A stretch of 64,000 bases of DNA from Candidatus Babeliales bacterium (GTDB taxonomy: Bacteria; Babelota; Babeliae; Babelales; UASB340). The position numbers and the translations under genes are program-made. This document shows, piece by piece, positions 20,636-28,942 of this stretch. Position 1 is the first letter of the stretch, and each line of letters starts with the position of its first letter. The notes beneath the pieces were generated by a model. It saw only the letters and a program-made list of their open reading frames with translations. It did not search any database and was not told the origin of the DNA. The DNA is taken from NCBI GenBank assembly GCA_023133515.1, contig JAGLWI010000003.1, positions 76,265 through 140,264 on the forward strand. The letters run 5' to 3'.

Positions 20636-20998
20636 ATGAAGAAATTTGTGATTTTTTGTTTATCAGTTTTTATGATTTTGGGTTTGGGACAACCTTTTTT
20701 GCAATCACGAGTAAGAGGTGGCCGTAGAAGGCCTACCCGAAGAAGATCTATTATTAGAAGAAGGAGAAGGAGCATTGCACCTCTTGTTATGGGTGCAGCT
20801 TTTCTTACAACAGCAGCTTTGGCAGCAAGAAACCGTAGAAATGAAGACAAAGTTTCTTATGCTGATTTAAGAAATTTTAATGAGTCAATCAAAAAAGAAT
20901 TTGAGAAATTTAAAAATTGGGTTAATAAAGAAATGGATGGGTTTGAAAATGAGATTGAGGGATTAAAAAAAGAAGTTGAAAATTTAAAAGCTAAATGA
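20636..20998 (+). CDS. Small secreted Arg-rich protein with C-terminal coiled coil
   Basis: Signal peptide; RVRGGRRRPTRRRSIIRRRRRS; heptad-like C-terminus. Confidence 0.6.
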   Translation: MKKFVIFCLSVFMILGLGQPFLQSRVRGGRRRPTRRRSIIRRRRRSIAPLVMGAAFLTTAALAARNRRNEDKVSYADLRNFNESIKKEFEKFKNWVNKEMDGFENEIEGLKKEVENLKAK

Positions 20999-21070
20999 GA
21001 AAGCTAGAAAAAGGATAATAAAGAACAATTTGTCTAATAAATCGTATTTTATAGGCTAGGCTTACTTAAA

Positions 21071-21205
21071 AACTTATACGAAAATTATCTTTTATTTAAA
21101 TTTGCAATGCGCTCATCCTGAGCTTGTCGAAGGTATACAGCACTTCATTCTTCGACAAGCTCAGAATGAGCGCATTGCAAATTTATTTGAATTTTCGTAT
21201 AAGTT
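21071..21205 (+). repeat. MITE-like intergenic element, copy 1
   Basis: Perfect 16-bp TIR AACTTATACGAAAATT (21071-21086) / AATTTTCGTATAAGTT (21190-21205) around TTTGCAATGCGCTCATCCTGAGCTTGTCGAAGG ... TTCGACAAGCTCAGAATGAGCGCATTGCAAA. Confidence 0.9.
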
Positions 21206-21329
21206 CTAATATTAAAATATTTTTGAGTAAGCTTCCAATTTTTTCTTGTTTTTAAATGTAAAAGTCATAGAATTGTATTATGTATGGGCAAGTAATAAGA
21301 TTATCAAGGGTTTTAAAGGAGTATATTTA

Positions 21330-21890
21330 GTGATATCAACATCAGATTTTAGGCGAGGCATTACTAAGATTTTGTGGAATAATGAACCGTGGCTTGTCGT
21401 AGAGTTTCAGCATATAAAACCAGGAAAAGGTGGTGCATTTGTACGAACGAAGTTAAAAAATCTGATAACTAACAGAATTTTGGAAGAAACTTTTAGGTCT
21501 GGTGAAAAATTTGCTGAACCAGATTTAGAGCGTAAGAATATGCAATATCTTTATTCTGATGATCTATATCATTTCATGGATCAAGAAAATTATGAGCAGG
21601 TTGAATTTGACTCTGGTAGTGTTAAAGATATTAAAAAGTATCTTAAAGAGGGGGAAGTTTACGAAGTTTTGTTTTTTAAGGAAAAGCCTATAGTTATTGA
21701 ACCTCCAAGATTTATGGTTTTAAAGATTATTGAAACTGTTCCTGGGGTAAAAGGAAATACTGCACAGGGAGGAAGCAAGCCTGCAACTTTAGAGACTGGG
21801 ATTATTTTGAATGTTCCTTTGTTTATCCAAGAGGGTGATAAAATAAAAGTTGATACAAGAGATAATAAGTATATTGAACGTGTTGAATAG
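21330..21890 (+). CDS. efp: Elongation factor P
   Basis: STSDFRRGITKILWNNEPWLVVEFQHIKPGKGGAFVRTKLKNL; GTG start at 21330 preferred over the 5'-extended tracked ORF. Confidence 0.96.
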   Translation: MISTSDFRRGITKILWNNEPWLVVEFQHIKPGKGGAFVRTKLKNLITNRILEETFRSGEKFAEPDLERKNMQYLYSDDLYHFMDQENYEQVEFDSGSVKDIKKYLKEGEVYEVLFFKEKPIVIEPPRFMVLKIIETVPGVKGNTAQGGSKPATLETGIILNVPLFIQEGDKIKVDTRDNKYIERVE

Positions 21891-21945
21891 TCTTAATTAA
21901 AATTAGGTAAAATAGTAGCCAGAAAATTTTATTTTTAAATTTATC

Positions 21946-22419
21946 ATGAATAAAGAGTGTAATTTGAATTCTAAGGAAAGTGAAAAAACTTTTAAGCCAA
22001 CCTCAAGAAGAGATATTAGATGTTTGGCGTTTTATCTTTTGTATGCTATCGATCGTTTTGATTATTCTGTTTCTTTAGAACAAATGATTGAAAATTTTAG
22101 ATCAGGTTTTAATATTGATATTCTAACTGATTCTTTTGCAATTGAAATGGTAGATGGTGTTATTAAAAATAAAGAAGATATTGATAAAAAGATGGCGCCT
22201 TTTCTTAAAAATTGGCGCATAGAAAGATTGGGTTGCTGTACTCGTCTTATTTTAAGACTTGCAATTTGGGAAATTTTGAATAAAAAAGTTGCTTTATCTG
22301 TTGTTATTAATGAGGCAATTGAACTTGCAAAAACGTTTGCAGAAAAAGATGCATATAAATTTGTCAATGGTATACTTGATGAGCTTTGTAAAAAAATGAA
22401 TTTTTCTGAAAAGAATTGA
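21946..22419 (+). CDS. nusB: Transcription antitermination factor NusB
   Basis: RDIRCLAFYLLYAID..., LRLAIWEILNKKVALSVVINEAIELAKTFAEKDAYKFVNGILDEL. Confidence 0.93.
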   Translation: MNKECNLNSKESEKTFKPTSRRDIRCLAFYLLYAIDRFDYSVSLEQMIENFRSGFNIDILTDSFAIEMVDGVIKNKEDIDKKMAPFLKNWRIERLGCCTRLILRLAIWEILNKKVALSVVINEAIELAKTFAEKDAYKFVNGILDELCKKMNFSEKN

Positions 22420-22462
22420 AAGTTTATAGCAGGTAAAAACGTTTTTAGTAAGGAGAACTTAG

Positions 22463-23311
22463 ATGGTAGGCGTTGTAGAAAATAAAGTTGAATTGTTAAA
22501 AAAAATAGAGGCTAATTCATCGCCTCTATTTTTTATTTTAGGTCCATGTGTTATTGAAAGTGAAGCTCATAATTTAAAAATTGCAGAATTTTTAAAAAAA
22601 TTATCTGAAAAATTAAAGTTTAACTTTATCTTTAAAAGTTCTTTTGATAAAGCCAATAGAAGTTCAATTAAAGGTTTTAGGGGGGTTGGTTTTAAAGAAG
22701 GATTGAAAATTCTTTCAAAAGTAAGATCAGAATTTGAGATTCCAGTTATAACGGATGTTCATGAATCTTGCCAAGTTGAAGATGTTGCTCAAGTTGTTGA
22801 TGTATTACAGATTCCTGCATTTTTGTGTAGGCAGACAGATTTGTTAGTTTCTGCAGGAAAAACGGGAAAGATTATTCATATTAAAAAAGGACAGTTTGTT
22901 GCTCCAGAAAACATGAAATCATTGGTAGATAAAATTGAAAGTGTTGGCAATCATAATATTTGGGTTTGTGAACGAGGTTATTCTTTTGGCTATAATAATT
23001 ATGTTGTAGATTATCGAAATTTTCCAATTATGAAACGCTTTGGTAAACCTATAGTATTTGATGCCACCCATTCTGTTCAGAGGCCTGGGGCCCAAGGAAA
23101 TTGTTCTGGAGGCGATAGAGAATTTGTTCCATGCTTAGCAACCTCAGCTGTAGCTCAAGGAATAGCAGGAATTTTTATGGAAGTTCATGATAATCCAGAA
23201 AAAGCTCTTTGCGATGGTCCTAATTCTATCAAATTATCACAATTGGAAGATCTTTTAAATTATCTTATCGATCTGGATGGCTTCGTTAAACTGAGAAACT
23301 TCCACCTCTGA
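22463..23311 (+). CDS. kdsA: 3-deoxy-8-phosphooctulonate synthase
   Basis: ILGPCVIESEAHNLKIAEFL, KSSFDKANRSSIKGFRGVG, IPVITDVHE, DATHSVQRPGAQGNCSGGDREFV. Confidence 0.97.
   Translation: MVGVVENKVELLKKIEANSSPLFFILGPCVIESEAHNLKIAEFLKKLSEKLKFNFIFKSSFDKANRSSIKGFRGVGFKEGLKILSKVRSEFEIPVITDVHESCQVEDVAQVVDVLQIPAFLCRQTDLLVSAGKTGKIIHIKKGQFVAPENMKSLVDKIESVGNHNIWVCERGYSFGYNNYVVDYRNFPIMKRFGKPIVFDATHSVQRPGAQGNCSGGDREFVPCLATSAVAQGIAGIFMEVHDNPEKALCDGPNSIKLSQLEDLLNYLIDLDGFVKLRNFHL
22500..22534 (+). terminator. Intrinsic-terminator-like hairpin inside the 5' end of kdsA
   Basis: AAAAAATAGAGGC (22500-22512) / GCCTCTATTTTTT (22522-22534), 13-bp perfect stem, 9-nt loop, U-rich 3' side. Confidence 0.5.
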
Positions 23312-24193
23312 ATAAGAAGGTTCTTTATTTTCAAAAAAATCGATTTGCCCATTTTTTGAATTTGTAAAGTTTTCAAAGTTTCCTAAGCTATCTTCTTTAA
23401 GTTTTTCAGGAGTTGATAATAGCCATTTTGCCACGATAGAATTGTGAATTGAGGTATCAACAAGATTCATTGTAACGGAAAAATTTACAAGCCTATCTTT
23501 TTTTATATAAGATTTTTGACTTTCAGTTGAAGGTGAGTAAAAATTATAGACATCTTTTATTATATTCATGTGAGGTGCAAAGTTTTGTGCATCTGCTGGA
23601 GTTGAAAGTAAATAAACTTTGTCTATCCAATATTCTTTAGTTAGGATGGGTCTTTTTTTTAAATTTGTTACATTTTCTATAGCTTCTGTCATTACATTAT
23701 GAACATATTCATTATAAAATTCTGGATAAGGTCGGTTTATAATATTTATATTATAATGTTTTCCAATATTTTTTGAAGAAAGATGTTGATATGCTTCAGT
23801 GATAAGATAACTTGTGTCATTAGGGTTTAATGCAATATCTGTATCAGGATTGAACAAAAGTTGACTTGCAAAATTTATTACATTTGAACCATATTCAGCT
23901 GCTATTATGATGACAGTTTCATTTGGATAATTTAATATAGCCTTTGCTAGTTTTTCTCCTCCTTTTATTATTTGAGTTGTTGTTTGTATTCCTGTCCAAG
24001 GAATGGAGATTACATTTTGACCCATTTTATTTGCTGATTGTTCTATTTCTTTGTAACATTCTCCATCTGGTTTATATAATTTTGATGTTGGAGATAAATA
24101 GCCATAAACAACAAAAACAACTGATTTTGTTGTTTGAGACATTGTTAATAGAATTAAAAATAATAAAGAGGATAAACCTTTAGATTTCAACAT
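23255..24193 (-). CDS. Secreted protein, possibly alpha/beta-hydrolase-like
   Basis: Signal peptide (MLKSKGLSSLLFLILLTMSQTTKS); VVFVVYGYLSPTS...NETVIIIAAEYGSNVINFA; no canonical GxSxG seen. Confidence 0.5.
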   Translation of the reverse strand: MLKSKGLSSLLFLILLTMSQTTKSVVFVVYGYLSPTSKLYKPDGECYKEIEQSANKMGQNVISIPWTGIQTTTQIIKGGEKLAKAILNYPNETVIIIAAEYGSNVINFASQLLFNPDTDIALNPNDTSYLITEAYQHLSSKNIGKHYNINIINRPYPEFYNEYVHNVMTEAIENVTNLKKRPILTKEYWIDKVYLLSTPADAQNFAPHMNIIKDVYNFYSPSTESQKSYIKKDRLVNFSVTMNLVDTSIHNSIVAKWLLSTPEKLKEDSLGNFENFTNSKNGQIDFFENKEPSYSEVEVSQFNEAIQIDKII

Positions 24194-24252
24194 AAGCTTC
24201 TCCTTCTCCCTTTTTTAAAAAATATTTTTAATTATTTATTAAGTTTATATAA

Positions 24253-24660
24253 TTAAAAATTTGTAAAAAAGAATTCGATTTCTTTTTTTGCATTTTGTGG
24301 CGAATCTGAACCATGTGTTGCATTTTTGTCTATGTTAGTACCATAAATTTTTCGTATAGTGTTTTCGTCTGCTTTTTGAGGATCAGTTGCGCCCATAGTT
24401 TTTCGCCAATCGGATATAGCATTTTCTTTTTCTAAAACCATTATGATTACAGGATTGCTTATTATAAATTTTATGAGATCATTAAAGAATGGTTTTTCTT
24501 TGTGGATATCATAAAATTTTGTTGCTTGATCTTTTATAAGATGTTCTTTTTTAATTTTTAAGATATTGAATCCTTCTTGTTCAATTTTATCAATAATTTT
24601 GCCTGTATTTTTTGCTTCAACTGCATCTGGTTTTATGATTGCTAAAGTTTTTTCTAGCAT
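24253..24660 (-). CDS. ndk: Nucleoside-diphosphate kinase
   Basis: MLEKTLAIIKPDAV, WRKTMGATDPQKA, KNATHGSDSPQNAKKEIEFFF. Confidence 0.97.
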   Translation of the reverse strand: MLEKTLAIIKPDAVEAKNTGKIIDKIEQEGFNILKIKKEHLIKDQATKFYDIHKEKPFFNDLIKFIISNPVIIMVLEKENAISDWRKTMGATDPQKADENTIRKIYGTNIDKNATHGSDSPQNAKKEIEFFFTNF

Positions 24661-24677
24661 CTGTGTCCTTTAAGTAT

Positions 24678-26591
24678 TTATTCTGAGTTGTTTTTTTTTT
24701 CTTTTTCTTTTTTTATTTTTTCTGCATGAGCTTCTAATGCTTGTTGTAAAATTCCTTTTACTGGTGAATTCTTTTTTGTTTTATTAAATTCTTTAATTTT
24801 TGGTTTAGTTATTTTCTTTTCTTTTTTCTCATGATTTTCTTTTATTATTGTTTTATCTTGTTTTTCTTTTGAAGGAGTTTTTTCTTTGGGTATTTCTTTT
24901 GTTTCTTCTTTTGAAGGAGTTTTTTCTTTTTCTAGTGCTTTAAGGCTTAATCCAAGTTTTCTTTCTTCTTCGCTGACTTTAATTATTTTGAATTTTTCCT
25001 TTTGATCAACTTTTAAAATATCTTCTACTTTTGAAATATCTTTGTTTGATAGCTCAGAAATATGAACAAGACCCTCAATTCCTGTTGGAAGTTTTATGAA
25101 GGCTCCAAAATTTGTAATTTTGGAAACCGTTCCTTCTACAGTTGTTCCAACTGGATATTGTTCTTCTATATTTTCCCAAGGATCTTTGTCAAGTTGTTTT
25201 ATTCCTAAAGATACTTTTTTGTTTGCAACATCGATCGATAGAATTGCAGCATCTACAATATTACCTTTTGTGTATTTTTCTGAAGGATGGTTGATATGAT
25301 TTGTCCACGAAATATCTGATATATGAACAAGCCCATCTACTCCTTCTAGTAGTTGAACAAAAAGACCAAAGTCTGTGATGTTTGTGATTTTTCCTGATAT
25401 TTTTTCTCCAACTTTAAATTTTTCTTCAACTTTTTTCCAAGGATCTTCCATTAATTGTTTTATACTTAAAGACATTCTTCTGTTTTCTTTATCAAGATCG
25501 ACAACTTTTACCTCGATTGTATCTCCAACCTGGTAGTATTTTGAAAGATTGTTTATTCTTTCTGTCCAAGAGATTTCTGAAATATGAACTAATCCTTCAA
25601 CACCTTTTTCTATTTCTACAAAAAGACCATAATCTGTGATACTAGAAATTCTTCCTTTGGCTGTACTTCCAGCAGGATATTTTTTATCAATTTCTTCCCA
25701 TGGATTTGTTGTCAGTTGTTTTGTTCCTAATGAAATTTTTTCATGTTGTTTATCAAAAGAAATAACTTTGACTGTTATTTTATCACCAATTTTTACAAGT
25801 TCACTAGGGTGAGATATTCTTCCCCAAGACATATCTGTTATGTGCAAAAGACCATCTATCCCGCCGATATCAACAAAGACACCATAACTTGTAATATTTT
25901 TTACTATTCCCTCTAAAACTTGATCTTCTGTTATTGTTTCAAGCGCATGTTTTTTGTCTTCTAACCTTTGTTCTTCTAGATATTTTCTTCTAGAAAGGAT
26001 TACATTTCCACGTTTTTGATTAACTTTTAAAATTTTACAGATAAGTTCTTGTCCAACGAATTGATCAAATTCAGTTATACGTTGTGTATCAACTTGTGAG
26101 CCTGGTAAGAATGCTGGAATTCCTATATCAACACTAAGTCCACCTTTTACTTTATGTGTAACAACGCCACGTACAGGTTCATCAGTTTGTGCTAGTTTGG
26201 CAATCTTTTCCCAAGCTTTGATAGATTTTGCCTTTTCATATGAGAGAACAACATTTCCATATTCGTCTTCAATTTTGTCAAGTATTACCTCAATCTCATC
26301 GCCAAGATTGAGTTTTTTTAATTCAATTTCTGAAAATTCATGATTTGGAATGAGACCATCAGATTTGTAATTTATATTGATAAGAATACTACTACCTTCT
26401 TTTGAGATAATCTTACCTTTAATTATTTTACCTGTTTGGAAGTTTCCTAGAACATCTTTATAAAGATTGGATAGCTCAGATTTTTGTTCTGGGCTAATTT
26501 TAAATTCTTCTTCTAATAATTCTGTATTGAGTAATGGAGATATAGATTCATTATTTGAATTGTTTTGCATTAACAAATTCCTTAAAAACAT
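24678..26591 (-). CDS. rpsA: 30S ribosomal protein S1 with Lys-rich C-terminal tail
   Basis: Repeated S1 domains (GLFVEIEKGVEGLVHISEISW, GLFVQLLEGVDGLVHISDISW, GAFIKLPTGIEGLVHISELS). Confidence 0.95.
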   Translation of the reverse strand: MFLRNLLMQNNSNNESISPLLNTELLEEEFKISPEQKSELSNLYKDVLGNFQTGKIIKGKIISKEGSSILININYKSDGLIPNHEFSEIELKKLNLGDEIEVILDKIEDEYGNVVLSYEKAKSIKAWEKIAKLAQTDEPVRGVVTHKVKGGLSVDIGIPAFLPGSQVDTQRITEFDQFVGQELICKILKVNQKRGNVILSRRKYLEEQRLEDKKHALETITEDQVLEGIVKNITSYGVFVDIGGIDGLLHITDMSWGRISHPSELVKIGDKITVKVISFDKQHEKISLGTKQLTTNPWEEIDKKYPAGSTAKGRISSITDYGLFVEIEKGVEGLVHISEISWTERINNLSKYYQVGDTIEVKVVDLDKENRRMSLSIKQLMEDPWKKVEEKFKVGEKISGKITNITDFGLFVQLLEGVDGLVHISDISWTNHINHPSEKYTKGNIVDAAILSIDVANKKVSLGIKQLDKDPWENIEEQYPVGTTVEGTVSKITNFGAFIKLPTGIEGLVHISELSNKDISKVEDILKVDQKEKFKIIKVSEEERKLGLSLKALEKEKTPSKEETKEIPKEKTPSKEKQDKTIIKENHEKKEKKITKPKIKEFNKTKKNSPVKGILQQALEAHAEKIKKEKEKKNNSE

Positions 26592-26740
26592 ATTTTAAAC
26601 AGCATAATTTAGAAAAAATGCTGTGTTAAAGGATTAAACATATAAAACACACAAATCTGATAAAAAATATATAACAAAATGTATCAGAAAATTGTGTTTT
26701 GAGCAAATAGGTTGACCTTTAGAGGAATATTGACCTTTTT

Positions 26741-27670
26741 TTACATTATTTTCCCAGAAAGTTTGAATGAATAACTTGCAGATTTAGTATTTTTTTTAGT
26801 TCTTTTGAGTTTTTCTAGTCTCAAAGAATGTAGTTGAGGGGTTTTTGATAGATCTCTTATAAATTCAGTTATATTTTGTTCTTTATTACTAAATCCTTCA
26901 ATTTCTAAGATTTTTGGTTTTTTGCTTGATATATTAATTCTTTGTAACCAACATGATTTTGGTAAAGTTTGTGTTATATGTAATAAAATATCGTTTGGAT
27001 TTTTAAATGAATTTTTAAATTTTTTTATTTTTTCAAGTTTGATTTTTAAAGTGTTATTTTGTGTAACTATATGTTGCATGGTCTTTATTTTATTTTCCAG
27101 CATATTTTCTTTTTCTTTTAATATTTTATTTTTATTTTTCAGAAGGATTAATTGTGAATTTTTATGTGATGTAATTTTGAAAAGTATGGCGAATAGGCAG
27201 ATAATACCGATAATTGATAATAAAAACCAGTTTTTAGGATGTTTATTTTGATTGGCTTTAAATTGTTTAAAAAAGTCTAGTTTATTATTAAGCTCATTTT
27301 TGGTAAAAAAGTTTTTTAATGACATTTTTTCATCTCTTTTTAAAAGTTGATCAGATATGATTTTTTCTATTTTTAATCCTGATTTACTTGTGCACAACGC
27401 GAATTGAAGAGTTATTAATTTTATTAAAAGATCTTTTTTGGTAATAATTGAAGGAATACAGATTATTGCTTTTGGTTTTTTTAATTTATTTTCTTTTAAA
27501 AAATTTTTAATTTTTAGAAATAATGAAGATGGATTGAATATTTTACCATCATTAATTTCAAAATTTTTTAATGGAATATATTTGGACTTTAATGAGAAAA
27601 ATTTTTCTTTTATTTTTTTTAATTTGCTTAAAAATAAAAAATTTTCATTAAATTCAATATAAATTAGCAT
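26741..27670 (-). CDS. Single-TM PilN/GspL-like assembly protein
   Basis: Cytoplasmic domain, TM (WFLLSIIGIICLFAILF), coiled coil, then a PilN-like domain (LPKSCWLQRINISSKKPKILEIEGFSNKEQNITEFIRDLSKTPQLHSLRLE). Confidence 0.55.
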   Translation of the reverse strand: MLIYIEFNENFLFLSKLKKIKEKFFSLKSKYIPLKNFEINDGKIFNPSSLFLKIKNFLKENKLKKPKAIICIPSIITKKDLLIKLITLQFALCTSKSGLKIEKIISDQLLKRDEKMSLKNFFTKNELNNKLDFFKQFKANQNKHPKNWFLLSIIGIICLFAILFKITSHKNSQLILLKNKNKILKEKENMLENKIKTMQHIVTQNNTLKIKLEKIKKFKNSFKNPNDILLHITQTLPKSCWLQRINISSKKPKILEIEGFSNKEQNITEFIRDLSKTPQLHSLRLEKLKRTKKNTKSASYSFKLSGKIM

Positions 27671-28794
27671 TTTGATGGTTCAAATTTTTGAATCTTGTTT
27701 GCTTTTATTTTATTTATTTTTTCTTTTAATTGTTTATGAGTCAATAGTCCTGGTTTTGCACCCATTTTGCCTATGACAGAAGAACTATTTATTATACCGT
27801 TTATTAAAGATTCGGAGATACTATAATTATGCATGAGACTTGCAACAAAGCAGGATCCAAAAGAATCACCGGCTCCTAGAGTATCTTCTATTTCTGTTTT
27901 TATGCTTGGTTGGAACATAATTTCATCTTTTGTTCCAACGTAAACACCGTTTGCTCCGTTTGTTATAACTACAATTTTTGGTCCCATTTTAAGAACCTCT
28001 CTAAAAAACTTGCGTATACTAAAATAAATATTTTCATAAAGAAATGGAGTTTGCAAAAGATATGGTTTTTCTGCGTTATCGTTTTTTATATTAATTGTTT
28101 TTTGTGAGCTTTCTAAAACTTTTTTGAATCTAGGTTCGCTTTCAATTAATGTAACCATAAATGTTTGGGCTTCAGAGTTGTTCATTATCAAGATATCGAT
28201 AAATTTTAAAGAATTTTTTAATTGTGATTGGCCTTTTGCAAGTTGGCTTATTCCTGGATTTATTGCGATTGGAACATTGTTTTTGTGAGCAAATTCTGAT
28301 ATCTGTGGTAAAAAATCGGCTGATCCATGACTTAGTGATGTTATGTAAATTTGATCGCTTTCTTTTATCTTATCGTAAGGTATGTCTTTTGATTTTAGAA
28401 AACCATTTGCGCCACGGTAGGCAAAAATTGTTCGTTCTTTTTTTAAAGAATGAATTATAAAAGAAGTTCCTGAAGAGTGTTCTTTTGTTGTAACAATGTT
28501 TGATGTGTCAACGTTTTCCTTTTTAAGATCTTTTAAGATCAATTTTCCTGCATCATCATCTCCAATTTGACAAAAACAGTTTGTTTCAAATCCCATTCTT
28601 TTAAATGAGACTGCAGAATTTGTTGATCCTCCACCTGTAAAATATAATATTTTTTCTACTTCTATTTTTTCTCCTGATTCAAATATCATATAATTTTTGG
28701 TGTAATCTTTTTTTGTAATAGAAAAGTAGTCTGCTCCATGATAATGTAGATAAATGTCTTGTGTTGCTCCTCCTATTGTTAAAACTTTTTTCAT
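27664..28794 (-). CDS. PfkB-family carbohydrate kinase
   Basis: GGGSTNSAVSFKRMGFETNCFCQIGDDDAG, DTLGAGDSFGSCFVASL. Confidence 0.9.
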   Translation of the reverse strand: MKKVLTIGGATQDIYLHYHGADYFSITKKDYTKNYMIFESGEKIEVEKILYFTGGGSTNSAVSFKRMGFETNCFCQIGDDDAGKLILKDLKKENVDTSNIVTTKEHSSGTSFIIHSLKKERTIFAYRGANGFLKSKDIPYDKIKESDQIYITSLSHGSADFLPQISEFAHKNNVPIAINPGISQLAKGQSQLKNSLKFIDILIMNNSEAQTFMVTLIESEPRFKKVLESSQKTINIKNDNAEKPYLLQTPFLYENIYFSIRKFFREVLKMGPKIVVITNGANGVYVGTKDEIMFQPSIKTEIEDTLGAGDSFGSCFVASLMHNYSISESLINGIINSSSVIGKMGAKPGLLTHKQLKEKINKIKANKIQKFEPSKC

Positions 28795-28904
28795 TTTTTT
28801 CTCCTAATTTTCAAGTTTTTTACAATTAATTTATTTTAACTGTATCAAAGTGTATAAAGCAAGTTTGGGAAAGTAAAAAGAAAAAATTAGATTATAGAAA
28901 AAAG

Positions 28905-28931
28905 AAAGGGGTTGTAAAAAACAACCCCTTT
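28905..28931 (-). terminator. Rho-independent terminator of lon
   Basis: Arms AAAGGGGTTGT / ACAACCCCTTT, 5-nt loop; on the minus strand followed by CTTTTTTC. Confidence 0.85.
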
Positions 28932-28942
28932 TAAATTTATTC

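Noticed and set aside
28905-28931. GC-rich hairpin as a possible member of the repeat family
   Set aside because: Sequence unrelated to the CTGAGCTTGTCGAAGG core; an ordinary intrinsic terminator after lon.
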